From DQWO01 sp964478545 (GTDB lineage Bacteria > Desulfobacterota > Anaeroferrophillalia > Anaeroferrophillales > Anaeroferrophillaceae): 64,000 nucleotides of DNA. The stretch covers positions 19,916 through 83,915 of the forward strand of contig CAYZIS010000008.1 in assembly GCA_964478545.1 (NCBI GenBank). Direction: 5' to 3'. The notes beneath the pieces were generated by a model. The model saw only the letters and a list, made by a program, of their open reading frames with translations. It had not been told where the DNA came from and did no database searches. Positions 17,552-26,550 of this stretch are shown here, piece after piece. Numbering within the stretch: the first letter of the stretch is position 1; each line of letters begins with the position of its first letter. The translations under genes were made by a program, and so were the position numbers.

Positions 17552-18737
17552 TATCAGCCTGCGGTGCTTTCGAGGTTACAGATCCTCCTGCTGTTTCCGG
17601 ATAACTGTCATAGGGCATGAGCGGAGATGAAGCTGCGGTATTTTTCACCAGACGGCCATCAGCCAGGCTGACCACCTGGGTGGGAAAGGCAAAAGCCACT
17701 CCCAGGCGGGTGAAAATACCCTGGATTTCATAGAGAATGTCATTCCCGTAATTGAGTGAAGCCGCCCAGTCAGGCAGGGTAACTTTGAACCAGACCCTGA
17801 CCACCTTGGAATAGCTGTCCAACCGGTCCAGATATATCCAGCAGCTTTCCCTAACCACTTCCGGCCGGGCAAACACAAAAGTTTTCAGCTCTTCGATCAA
17901 CTTCTGGACCTGCTGACGGTCCGTATCATAAGGAATATCAAGATCCCATTTATAAATAAACTGGCGACGGCCGTAATAGTTTTTCACTTCGCCGGTCATA
18001 AATTTAGTATTGGGAATGGAAACGGTGGTCATATCGGCGAACAGTTCCAGATAGGTACGAAAATAACCAATCCTTTTTACCGTCCCTGACCAACCACCAA
18101 AAGTGATAAAGTGCCCCTCATCAAAAATTCCGGTGGCATAAATATAGAGGCGACCGACAAAGTTGCTCAATGGTTCTTTGACTGCCAGGGCAACAGCTAT
18201 GCCACCAACTCCCAGAGAAGTCCATATCACTTTCAAATCAAGGCCAAGATTCGATAAAATGGTCAGAGCACCGATAACTCCGACAACCGGAAAAACCAGT
18301 TCCTTAACCTGATTCCCCAGCCGCTGGACCTCGTCACATTTTTCCTGGCTCATGTCTGTGCGGCTGCTTGCCCGCCCAATCCAGTAGTCTGTCAGATGGC
18401 GCAAAAAAAGAATAAGCATCTGAAAAAGCAGGAACAGCAGAACAGCAATTAATATTTTCTCGATCAGTTGATTAATATTGGGGGGCAGATCGAGAATGTT
18501 TTTGCCCATGAAAATGCCGATAACAATAAAAATAGGGATAATCGGCTGCCTAACCCGTTCAAAAATCAGGTCATCAACACTAGAGCTGGTTTTTTTCACC
18601 AGCCGGCCGACAGATTTTCCCAGGAGAGAATAAACAACCAGGCCAACAATCACCACCAGGAAAAAAATTCCGATAGCCAGCAGTAATCGCTCCCATGATT
18701 CCCCGGTACTTATTTGCTGCCAGAAATTCCGGATCAT
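17526..18737 (-). CDS. MscS family small-conductance mechanosensitive channel
   Basis: 403 residues. Two or three long N-terminal membrane helices (LLLAIGIFFLVVIVGLVVYS, and two more up to about residue 130) are followed by the pore helix region GGIAVALAVKEPLSNFVGRL and the MscS beta domain (FGGWSGTVKRIGYFRTYLEL, then VSIPNTKFMTGEVKNY). The channel opens under membrane tension to release solutes. SD GGGGG is 8 bases before the ATG. First gene of mscS-radC-lptF. It is larger than E. coli MscS (286 residues), so the gene symbol is not assigned. Confidence 0.88.
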   Translation of the reverse strand: MIRNFWQQISTGESWERLLLAIGIFFLVVIVGLVVYSLLGKSVGRLVKKTSSSVDDLIFERVRQPIIPIFIVIGIFMGKNILDLPPNINQLIEKILIAVLLFLLFQMLILFLRHLTDYWIGRASSRTDMSQEKCDEVQRLGNQVKELVFPVVGVIGALTILSNLGLDLKVIWTSLGVGGIAVALAVKEPLSNFVGRLYIYATGIFDEGHFITFGGWSGTVKRIGYFRTYLELFADMTTVSIPNTKFMTGEVKNYYGRRQFIYKWDLDIPYDTDRQQVQKLIEELKTFVFARPEVVRESCWIYLDRLDSYSKVVRVWFKVTLPDWAASLNYGNDILYEIQGIFTRLGVAFAFPTQVVSLADGRLVKNTAASSPLMPYDSYPETAGGSVTSKAPQADNGDKRKHS

Positions 18738-18858
18738 CTTTTTTACCCCCTAAACCGGCGTAGCCGAAACCAACCAGGTTCTAAAAAATTTATCTTCTCA
18801 CGAAGTTCACAGAGTCCGCAAAGAATACACTCCCTCACAAAAGGTAATTACGTTGGTT

Positions 18859-18969
18859 CGCTTCGCCCTGCTTCGCAAGGGGTCACATCTTGACAAAGGC
18901 TCTTAAAAATCAGCAATAAAAGCGAATATCACCATACGCCTTCGTCAAGAAATGATCCCAATCCCGACA
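18859..18969 (+). repeat. R2 hairpin repeat, copy a
   Basis: GGGGTCACATCTTGACAAAG (arm 1) pairs imperfectly with CTTCGTCAAGAAATGATCCC (arm 2). The whole 110-bp unit recurs at 31193-31301 upstream of proA with about 80% identity by eye. Both copies begin with GCTTCGCCC. Confidence 0.75.
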
Positions 18970-18991
18970 GGTTAAAAAATCTAGATTTTTT

Positions 18992-19240
18992 CAGTAGTGT
19001 CCGGTTAGAAACTTGCGTATGATTAACGGTCGCTGATTTCAGCGCTTTTTGGCGCTCGATAGTCTGCTTTTCCAATAGCTCATGGCGCTAAAATTGACAA
19101 ACTCGCCCTTTCGGGCTCAAACATATCAATTTTTACGCTCTATTCGCTGGGAAAAGCAACGACATCTCACGATGTCGCGCTTGAAACAGCACCGGTTAAC
19201 AACACCACCCACTACGCAAAAAGCAAACCGGGCAACGCTG
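18992..19240 (+). repeat. R1 MITE-like element, copy B (249 bp)
   Basis: Left terminus CAGTAGTGTCCGGTTAGAAA. The right terminus is degenerate (ACCGGGCAACGCTG). The body matches copy A (CTTTTTGGCGCTCGATAG, TCTCACGATGTCGCGCTTGA). A lone R-TIR half (CTTATATCAGAATTCCA) lies just beyond at 19254-19270. Confidence 0.8.
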
Positions 19241-19343
19241 AAATTTTTTAATCCTTATATCAGAATTCCAGGGACTCATTATCCCTCTTGATTTTTCTAT
19301 CAATCAGCACTAAAATAGAGAAGATTTAATCACAATTACTGTT

Positions 19344-19373
19344 GCGCAGACAAAAGTCTGAATTATATACATA
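19344..19373 (+). promoter_or_regulatory. Possible promoter for cooC
   Basis: TTGCGC near 19344 and TATACA near 19368 are separated by 18 bases, with a small AGAC/GTCT hairpin in the spacer. The cooC ATG follows after a good AAAGGAG. Spacing is plausible but the -35 is weak. Confidence 0.35.
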
Positions 19374-19403
19374 TTTCATTCTCATATACAAAAAGGAGTT
19401 ACC

Positions 19404-20189
19404 ATGAAAATCGCCATATCCGGTAAAGGCGGAGTTGGAAAAACCACTCTCGCCGGCACCCTGGCCCGTTTGATGGCCGACCAGAATGAAAAAGTGCTGG
19501 CCATTGATGCCGACCCTGATGCCAACCTGGCCTCTGCCATTGGCTTCACCATCAAAGAAGTTGAAAATGTCACCCCGCTGGCGCAGATGACCGAAGAAAT
19601 TGAATCCCGTACCGGTGCCAAAAAAGGAACTTTCGGCGCGATTTTCAAACTTAACCCCCAGGTTGATGATATTCCGGAAAAATTCAGCCTTTTAAAAGAC
19701 AATATCAAGTTGCTGATTCTGGGAACCATTCCCGAAGGCGGCGGTGGCTGTTACTGCCCGGAAAGTGTCCTGCTCAAGTACCTGCTCCGCCATATTTTCC
19801 TGCAAAGGGATGAAAGCATTATCCTTGACATGGAAGCCGGGCTTGAACACCTGGGCCGCGGTTCCACCCGAGGTATTGATGCCTTTATAGTTGTCGTAGA
19901 ACCGGGAACCCGCAGTCTCCAGACAGCACGCCAGGTAAAAAAACTGGCCGCTGATCTTGGCATAAAGCAGGTTTATGTGGTCGGCAACAAGATCCATACC
20001 CCGGAAGACCTGCAATTTATCGAGGACAATCTGGATGACATGATTATCCTCGGAAGTATTGGCTACGATTTGGCTATCGTTGCCGCTGACCGCCGGGACG
20101 AAGCTCCTTACGATGTCAACCCGGAAGTGGTCAAAAATGTTAAAAAAATTTATGACAATCTCTGCAGTCAGCTTGGCGGTAATATCTAA
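19404..20189 (+). CDS. cooC: CooC-type nickel-insertion ATPase for CO dehydrogenase
   Basis: 261-residue MinD/SIMIBI ATPase that loads Ni into carbon monoxide dehydrogenase. The deviant Walker A GKGGVGKTT spans residues 8-16, and IDADPDANLA follows in switch I. The CxC metal motif GGCYCPE (Cys116, Cys118), which forms a nickel site at the dimer interface, is present. IILDMEAGLEHLGRG is diagnostic of the CooC/AcsF branch. It implies a CO dehydrogenase/acetyl-CoA synthase elsewhere in the genome. No CODH gene is in this window, so CooC versus AcsF cannot be fixed. SD AAGGAG lies 5 bases before ATG. Confidence 0.9.
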   Translation: MKIAISGKGGVGKTTLAGTLARLMADQNEKVLAIDADPDANLASAIGFTIKEVENVTPLAQMTEEIESRTGAKKGTFGAIFKLNPQVDDIPEKFSLLKDNIKLLILGTIPEGGGGCYCPESVLLKYLLRHIFLQRDESIILDMEAGLEHLGRGSTRGIDAFIVVVEPGTRSLQTARQVKKLAADLGIKQVYVVGNKIHTPEDLQFIEDNLDDMIILGSIGYDLAIVAADRRDEAPYDVNPEVVKNVKKIYDNLCSQLGGNI

Positions 20190-20236
20190 CGCGGACCGCG
20201 CCCACAACCCAAAACAAATTTACCGGCAGCGGTGGC

Positions 20237-20479
20237 TTATTTTTTCTTGTTTTTGCAGGCCTTACTGCAAAAATATTCAGTCCGCCCCTGAACATGGCGG
20301 GTGACAGCTTCATTTTCCGGCACATACAAGCCACAGTTCTCACATTTCACCATCTTGCCACTGTTGGTCTGCGGCACCTTATCAGCAGGTTTTTGCCCGG
20401 TGTGGGGACCTGAAAGAATACCGCTGAAAAGCCGATAGACAAGATAGATCAGGAAACCAAATATTACTAAGCGAATCAT
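20237..20479 (-). CDS. PP0621-family small membrane protein with zinc ribbon
   Basis: 80 residues. An N-terminal hydrophobic helix (LVIFGFLIYLVYRLFSG) is joined by a polar linker to a treble-clef-like zinc site (VKCENCGLYVPENEA, then YFCSKACKNKKK). This is the PP0621 family layout; function unknown. Its start overlaps the end of the AsmA-like gene by 4 bases (ATGA), implying translational coupling. Confidence 0.8.
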   Translation of the reverse strand: MIRLVIFGFLIYLVYRLFSGILSGPHTGQKPADKVPQTNSGKMVKCENCGLYVPENEAVTRHVQGRTEYFCSKACKNKKK

Positions 20480-23400
20480 GGTTTTTTATCCTCAGTGGTT
20501 CCGGATACACCCGGGGTTGCCGGAATCTCCTTTTTTTCTGGTAAGAATATTTTTCCGGGCCAGCTTAACACCCGCACCGGAGTCGTAATCAATCGTTTCA
20601 AAATCCCGCCGGTTTTCCCCACCAGGCCACGTATGGGAATCGCCGCAACGGTAGTTTTTCCAAAAGGACCCCGCACGGAAAAGCGCATGACAATAAAGGT
20701 TTTTCCCTCTCCGGTGACAATATAACCCACTATCGGGACAGCAGCAATAACTTTATCGATGGTCTGTAATGGCTGAATTCCCACCTCCATATCCACCTGA
20801 CGTTCCGGCAAAAAGATCGTTCCCCCAGTTGAGATATTGACTGCCGGCCCTTTGAGCAGCAGATCATCTGTCTGAATATCTCCATCCACAAACGTAAAAC
20901 TGCCATCCAGAGTATCATAGGGAACACCTTTGCTCAAATCCGGAAGGTGAAAGGTCAATAACTGGTAAACATTCAGCAGGGAGGCGATATTAGCAAGTAC
21001 CGGAAACCGTTTCAGCCGGCCTTTGACAAAGGAAAAATCTGCTTTGCCATTCAGGCTGCGGCTCCAGCTTTCGGCATCATTGCCATTCCATTTCAACCCC
21101 ACATTCAACGTCCCCCCGCCTTCAAAGGGTAAGCTTTCCTCAGAATATAAAGACAAAGATTGATTGAAGTGGGCCAGATTAATCTGCTGCAGGTCAACCA
21201 TTAAAGAAAATAAATCCTGATCCAGATCCCAAGATCCATTTAATTTACCCTTGCCTTCCCATAAGGAGCCGTTCAATGGTTTGATTTCCATGCGGTTTCC
21301 GCTGACCGCTCCCTGACAATTCAAATCATCTATTTCCATACTCCGGCCAACAAAGCGGCCAATGCTGCTCGAAAAGGAAATTTCCTGACCTAATAAATAA
21401 TGCCGATATTGAGATAACCGGGACGTTAATGGTGATTTTTTTTTCAGCGGCAGGGGGAAATCAGCCAGCAAAAATTGTCCGGAAACCTGGCGAAGCGATC
21501 CATGGAAATTCCCCTGTGAATCAACCCGCAACCGGCCATTGAGGGAAAAATCTGAATCCCCCTTAAAAAAGGACAGCTGTTCAAGCTGAATGACCGTATC
21601 TTCCGGAAACTCAAGCGGAAAATATTTTCCGGCCTTCAAATTCCACCAGTTTTCTCCTGGAGATACCTCATCACCTGCAGCCCCAGAAGAGTTTTCCGGC
21701 CACCGGAACAATAGTTTGAGCGCCGTATCTCTGAACGGCAACGGTATCCCAGATACTGTTTTTTCTCCTTTTTCAGCTGCAGCCGCTGTTCCTGCTGCCA
21801 GAAAATCATCAGGATCCAGAAAATCCGACTCACCGGTTAATTCAACTTGGAAGAATTCACCATCGGCAGTGAAATTTCCTGATAATTTCAGGTCTGAACT
21901 GCCACTGTGACAGGAAAAATCACGTATTATAAACGATCGTCCGCGACAATCAGCCACCAGGGTTACATCATCCAGATCATGAGACCACCAAGGCAGGGAA
22001 ACTGCCAAATGTCGCAAATCAAGCTGACCATCCACCCGCATAGATGAAGGATCATGGGGAAATCCACTAACTTTGAGGTCGAAAGACGACGGCTGGGCAG
22101 TTGAACCGGCAGCTGCAGCCACGGACTTTACCTTAATACGGGGAATAATGGAAAAATCCTCCGGGCGAACGGCGGTGGAACGTAAGGAAATATCCAGCTT
22201 TAATTGCTGTGGATCACGGTAATCAGCAATCCTGCCGGCAAGGGTTATCGGCGAATTACCTACCATAGCAGAAAAATTCTGTAACTCCAGGAACCGGGAA
22301 GAGCAATGGAACTCACCGGAAACCTTCTTCAGCGGCCGGCCGATATCCGGATGCCGAATCGCAAGATTTTTGGCAGTCCCATCCAGTTGCCAGGTCAGAT
22401 CCGTTTCAGGCAAAAGATTGCCATCAAGACGCAAGCTACCGGCAAATCCACCACTGAGCTGCTGGCAATCAGCCAGGACGGCTGCCAGTTTCGGCAACCG
22501 CTGCCCCAGTATTGCAGCACCTATAACTTTGAAGTCTTCACTTAGTTGCGTTTCATCAGGCAGAGGCAAAGTAAGCACAAAATTATCCACCAGCGTCAAA
22601 TGGGATTCATGATGCCAGCTGGTAAGGGAGCCGTTTAATCGCTGCTGCAAAAAAGGCGGCATATCGCAGTGGAGGTCGACAAAATCTATTTTTTCACCCG
22701 TGACAGCCAGGTTACCGGTAAGATTCTGCCAGCGCCCGGGCACTCCGGCGGTTTTAAGGGATGCCCCGGACAACCCCAGGCTGCCACCGATCAATTCCGC
22801 TTTTATGGGTTGGCGAGCTATTCCGGCAATCTCAGTATAATGACCATCGAGATAAGCATCGCTAAGCTTCACCATTCCCCGGGGAACTTGTTCCTGCCAG
22901 AACTTCATAAACTGCTGCGGCATAATTTTAACCGGCAGGTAGCGATATATTCTCTCTAAGTCAAACTGATTGCTGGAAACCCTGGCTCTTATCCGTCCCT
23001 GACGACCCCGACGGATATCCTCCAGAAAACAACTCCCTGAAAGGCTGAAATCATCAGAGTCAATCCTGAATTCCGGAATATCAATGGTATTATAATTTTT
23101 CCCCAGGCTGAAGCGATAGGAAATTGCCAGGTTCCTGATGGGCAGGCGGGCGGCAAAAACCCTTTGGTAATCCAGGTCGGCATCAGCCAGAATAATATTT
23201 CCCCGGGAGGTGAAATGGCCCAGCAGGTCACCCTGATAGCTGCCATCCACCGAAACCAGACCTCCCACATGGCGCATGGGTACGTACTTCTGGTAGTAAG
23301 GCCAGTATTGATCACCATCCAGATTCTGTCCATGAACCTGGCAATCCAGCTGTATTCCAACCCAATCCAAGGGCCAGGAAAGACCACCCAGGGATCCTTC

Positions 23401-24063
23401 GATCCTGAGGTGACCGGTCTGTCTTTTGGTTACCGTGGCCGCTGAGAGACGAAATGATGCAGGATCTGAACTTCCGAAAAGATGAAGCTTAAAATCAAGT
23501 TCATGCAGGCGGGTGGTAACCGGCACAACGCAAAAGCGTCGATCCGTAAAAACAATCGTTCCCTTTTTAATTTGCAACCTGACATCGTTAAAGGTATTGC
23601 ACCAGGTAAAAGTGGGAGAATCACCAGTTGAAATAGTAGTACAATATGGTTTAGCCGGAAACATTATCTCCGGCTGCCGGATAAGGCCACTGCCAAAAGG
23701 TTCACCTTTTACCGCCTGGAGGTGAACAACCGGAAGAATCAGCCGCACCGAAGAAACCTCCAGCTGCCGATGCAGCAGGGGCCAAATATGAAAGCCGATT
23801 TTCACCTCTTCGGCACTGATCTGCTGCTTATTACCATCAGTAAGGGAAAAACCAATTATTTTCACCCCGATTTCACGATCCACGTAGAGCTTCAGTCGCC
23901 TGGCGGTAACGGTTCCAGCTACCCGGTTCTGAATGGCCGTCACCACCAGGGAACGATAATTCTCCAAATCCACCAGATTCGGCAGGGAAATGAGGGCGAG
24001 AAAAAACAAAAAGAGGAAAAAAGCCCCGCTGCGTAAAGCAATTTTTTTTATTTTTTTTCTCAT
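20476..24063 (-). CDS. Large AsmA/YhdP-like envelope protein
   Basis: 1195 residues from the ATG at 24063, which overlaps the comF stop as ATGA. Family features begin right there, so an earlier in-frame ATG at 24099 is less likely. A basic N-terminus and one membrane helix (SGAFFLFLFFLALISLPNLV) precede a very long, beta-rich periplasmic body. The C-terminal AsmA-like region has DDLLLKGPAVNISTGGTIFL and AAVPIVGYIVTGEG. This family includes TamB/YhdP-type bridges for phospholipid transport to the outer membrane; that role is inferred by family. Confidence 0.82.
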   Translation of the reverse strand: MRKKIKKIALRSGAFFLFLFFLALISLPNLVDLENYRSLVVTAIQNRVAGTVTARRLKLYVDREIGVKIIGFSLTDGNKQQISAEEVKIGFHIWPLLHRQLEVSSVRLILPVVHLQAVKGEPFGSGLIRQPEIMFPAKPYCTTISTGDSPTFTWCNTFNDVRLQIKKGTIVFTDRRFCVVPVTTRLHELDFKLHLFGSSDPASFRLSAATVTKRQTGHLRIEGSLGGLSWPLDWVGIQLDCQVHGQNLDGDQYWPYYQKYVPMRHVGGLVSVDGSYQGDLLGHFTSRGNIILADADLDYQRVFAARLPIRNLAISYRFSLGKNYNTIDIPEFRIDSDDFSLSGSCFLEDIRRGRQGRIRARVSSNQFDLERIYRYLPVKIMPQQFMKFWQEQVPRGMVKLSDAYLDGHYTEIAGIARQPIKAELIGGSLGLSGASLKTAGVPGRWQNLTGNLAVTGEKIDFVDLHCDMPPFLQQRLNGSLTSWHHESHLTLVDNFVLTLPLPDETQLSEDFKVIGAAILGQRLPKLAAVLADCQQLSGGFAGSLRLDGNLLPETDLTWQLDGTAKNLAIRHPDIGRPLKKVSGEFHCSSRFLELQNFSAMVGNSPITLAGRIADYRDPQQLKLDISLRSTAVRPEDFSIIPRIKVKSVAAAAGSTAQPSSFDLKVSGFPHDPSSMRVDGQLDLRHLAVSLPWWSHDLDDVTLVADCRGRSFIIRDFSCHSGSSDLKLSGNFTADGEFFQVELTGESDFLDPDDFLAAGTAAAAEKGEKTVSGIPLPFRDTALKLLFRWPENSSGAAGDEVSPGENWWNLKAGKYFPLEFPEDTVIQLEQLSFFKGDSDFSLNGRLRVDSQGNFHGSLRQVSGQFLLADFPLPLKKKSPLTSRLSQYRHYLLGQEISFSSSIGRFVGRSMEIDDLNCQGAVSGNRMEIKPLNGSLWEGKGKLNGSWDLDQDLFSLMVDLQQINLAHFNQSLSLYSEESLPFEGGGTLNVGLKWNGNDAESWSRSLNGKADFSFVKGRLKRFPVLANIASLLNVYQLLTFHLPDLSKGVPYDTLDGSFTFVDGDIQTDDLLLKGPAVNISTGGTIFLPERQVDMEVGIQPLQTIDKVIAAVPIVGYIVTGEGKTFIVMRFSVRGPFGKTTVAAIPIRGLVGKTGGILKRLITTPVRVLSWPGKIFLPEKKEIPATPGVSGTTEDKKP

Positions 24064-24824
24064 GACAGCAACGACAATACCCGACACAAAGTAAAACATT
24101 TAACCGCCTTGGCCCCCGACTGCAGCAGGGTATCAGCCGCAACCGCCAGGGTTGCCCCGGTAGTCATCACATCATCACAAAGCAGGATCGTTTTACCCTT
24201 GAGGTCATGTGGCCGTCCGATACTGAACACCCCGGCAAGATTGAGCATTCTTGCATCGCGATGCAATCTGGCCTGTTTTGATGTCTTCCTGGTTTTTATC
24301 AACAGTCGTCTTTTCAAGGGTTTCCCAAGGTTCAGAGCACAACGGTCAGCTATCACCAAAGCCTGATTGAAGCCACGTGCCCGCCAGTCTGAAGCTGCCA
24401 GCGGCACCGCAGCAACCATATCAATATCATGAAAATCAGCCACCCACCGTTCTATCGCCAAATCCACCAGTTTTTCCACCAGAGGAAGTAGCAGGTGCCG
24501 CTGCTGATATTTCCACCGATGGATGGTTTCCATCATCTTGCCTTCATAGCGGTATCCTGAACGAATCAGTGCCACATGGTGACCAATTCCCCGAGGCTGC
24601 AATACACAGGGATGTTTTCCGCCACTCTCACCACGGGGATAACCACATTTCTTACAAATAGGCCCGGAAATTGCCCTAAAACCGGAAGCACAGTCAGGAC
24701 AAATAAAGGGTGTATAGGCTGAAGGACTGGGTGAACTGAAGAAAGGACTGCTTCCAGGATGATTGCAGAGCAGGCAGTGGCGGGGAAAGAGCAGCGCTCC
24801 GAGCGAGGACCACACATCATTCAC
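24060..24824 (-). CDS. comF: ComF family phosphoribosyltransferase-like protein
   Basis: 254 residues. An N-terminal zinc-finger region has four CxxC-type pairs (HCLLCNH, FICPDCASG, ICKKCGYPRG). A double-Arg GYRYEGKMMETIHRWKYQ segment follows, then the PRPP-binding loop TILLCDDVMTTGATL. ComF is needed for DNA uptake in competent bacteria, and many members act in unknown phosphoribosyl chemistry. It is coupled by an ATGA overlap to the AsmA-like gene downstream and preceded by an R4 repeat. Confidence 0.9.
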   Translation of the reverse strand: MNDVWSSLGALLFPRHCLLCNHPGSSPFFSSPSPSAYTPFICPDCASGFRAISGPICKKCGYPRGESGGKHPCVLQPRGIGHHVALIRSGYRYEGKMMETIHRWKYQQRHLLLPLVEKLVDLAIERWVADFHDIDMVAAVPLAASDWRARGFNQALVIADRCALNLGKPLKRRLLIKTRKTSKQARLHRDARMLNLAGVFSIGRPHDLKGKTILLCDDVMTTGATLAVAADTLLQSGAKAVKCFTLCRVLSLLS

Positions 24825-24851
24825 GATGACATCCCCAATATTATACCTAAG

Positions 24852-25001
24852 TGAAGCGATTAGCCGTTAGCTATCAGTATTTAGCTTTGAAAAAAAGGCA
24901 TTACATTCATTAGCAATAAAGCCTAACGGGTGACAATTTGTAATCGTAAATCGTATAATCATTGAGCTAATAGCTAACGGCTAAAAGCTAGCCGCTCAAT
25001 T
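24852..25001 (+). repeat. R4 palindromic repeat, copy a (about 150 bp)
   Basis: Begins AGCGATTAGCCGTTAGCTAT and ends GCTAATAGCTAACGGCTAAA..GCCGCTCAA, its approximate mirror. Most of it matches the reverse complement of 28984-29136. Shorter related pieces are at 40741-40785, 43139-43175 and 44829-44865. Confidence 0.8.
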
Positions 25002-25005
25002 CAAA

Positions 25006-26550
25006 TTATATAATCAAAGTTTTTCCGGTCATTTCATTAGGGATAGCCAAACCCATAATCTCCAGGATAGTGGGAGCCAGATCCGCCAGCGAACCACCAT
25101 CACGCAAGGACTGTCCGAGAAACTGTTCCCCCACCACTATACAAGGAACCGGATTCGTACTATGGGCGGTTATCGGCTCGCCTTCAGGGGTCAACATCTG
25201 CTCGGCATTACCATGATCAGCGGTAAAAAGAGCCACACCACCCAATTCCATGGTTTTATCCACCACCTGGCCGACACAAGTGTCAACCACTTCACAGGCC
25301 TGAATCGCTGCAGCCAGATTGCCCGTATGCCCGACCATGTCACCATTGGCAAAATTCAGGATAACCAGCTGGTACTTCTTCATCTCCAGCCGCCGGACCA
25401 CTTCGGCCGCCACTTCATAGGCACTCATCTGTGGCTTTTCATCGTAGGTTTTCACCTCCCGGGGCGAAGGAATAAGGCAGTGATCTTCTCCGGGAAAAGG
25501 TTCCTCCCGGCCACCGTTGAAAAAAAAGGTCACATGGGCATATTTTTCGGTCTCAGCAATATGCAGTTGCCGCAGACCGGTAGCCGCCACCACCTCAGCC
25601 AGAACATTTTTCAATTTCTCCGGCGGGAAAGCCACCGGCAGGTCAAAAGAAGCATCATATTCCGTAAAACAGATATAGGAACTTAAAGATAATGGTTGTT
25701 CCCGGTCGAAACTGCTGAAATTCGGTTCGGTAAAAGCACGGGTAATCTCCCGGGCACGATCGGCACGGAAATTAAAAAAGATAATACCGTCACCGTCATG
25801 AATACTGGCAACCTGACCTTGCCCATCAACCAAGATCGTTGGTTTGACAAATTCATCCGTTTCCCCGGCTTCATAGGCAGCATCGATGGCGGCAGAGACA
25901 TTTTCAGCTATCCGACCCTGACCGCCAACCAGGGTCTCATACGCCTGCTGGACCCGTTCCCAGCGCTGATCCCGATCCATGGCGTAAAAACGCCCCATGA
26001 TGCTTGCTATGTGACCGGTTCCCAGTTCATCAAGATATCGCTGAAAATCCTCAAGATATTTTTTGGCACTGGTAGGAGGAGTATCCCGACCGTCAAGAAA
26101 GGCATGAATAAAAACCCGGGGCAAACCATGATTGGCAGCCATCCCCAACAGGGCTTTCAGGTGCTCAAGGTGACTATGAACCCCGCCGTCGGAAAACAGC
26201 CCCATCAGGTGGAGAGCCCCGCCTGCCCTATTGGTTTTTTCCATACTTTCCAACAGCACCTGGTTGTTGGCAAATGTTCCATCAGCAATACTTTTAGAAA
26301 TCCTGGTCAGATCCTGATAAACAACGCGACCGGCACCCATGTTAAGATGACCAACCTCGGAATTCCCCATCTGTCCTTCCGGCAGTCCAACCGCCAGGCC
26401 TGAAGCCTGTAGCGTTGTATGGGGATAGCGTTGAAAAAGCTGGTCAATCACCGGGGTTTGCGCCTGGGCTATGGCATTCCCTTCCACTGCCGTAGAAACA
26501 CCCCAGCCATCGGCAATAATCAAGACTGCACATGAAGGTTTACTATTCAT
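25006..26550 (-). CDS. gpmI: 2,3-bisphosphoglycerate-independent phosphoglycerate mutase
   Basis: 514-residue glycolytic and gluconeogenic enzyme converting 3-phosphoglycerate to 2-phosphoglycerate, using two Mn ions and a phosphoserine. The first metal motif IIADGWGV (12-19) and the catalytic Ser in MGNSEVGHLNMGAGR (Ser64) are present, as are FIHAFLDGRDTPP, FFNFRADRARE, ILNFANGDMVGHTG and FTADHGNAE. Length matches the family (510-515). Its ATG overlaps the stop of the upstream TPR gene (ATGA). Confidence 0.97.
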   Translation of the reverse strand: MNSKPSCAVLIIADGWGVSTAVEGNAIAQAQTPVIDQLFQRYPHTTLQASGLAVGLPEGQMGNSEVGHLNMGAGRVVYQDLTRISKSIADGTFANNQVLLESMEKTNRAGGALHLMGLFSDGGVHSHLEHLKALLGMAANHGLPRVFIHAFLDGRDTPPTSAKKYLEDFQRYLDELGTGHIASIMGRFYAMDRDQRWERVQQAYETLVGGQGRIAENVSAAIDAAYEAGETDEFVKPTILVDGQGQVASIHDGDGIIFFNFRADRAREITRAFTEPNFSSFDREQPLSLSSYICFTEYDASFDLPVAFPPEKLKNVLAEVVAATGLRQLHIAETEKYAHVTFFFNGGREEPFPGEDHCLIPSPREVKTYDEKPQMSAYEVAAEVVRRLEMKKYQLVILNFANGDMVGHTGNLAAAIQACEVVDTCVGQVVDKTMELGGVALFTADHGNAEQMLTPEGEPITAHSTNPVPCIVVGEQFLGQSLRDGGSLADLAPTILEIMGLAIPNEMTGKTLII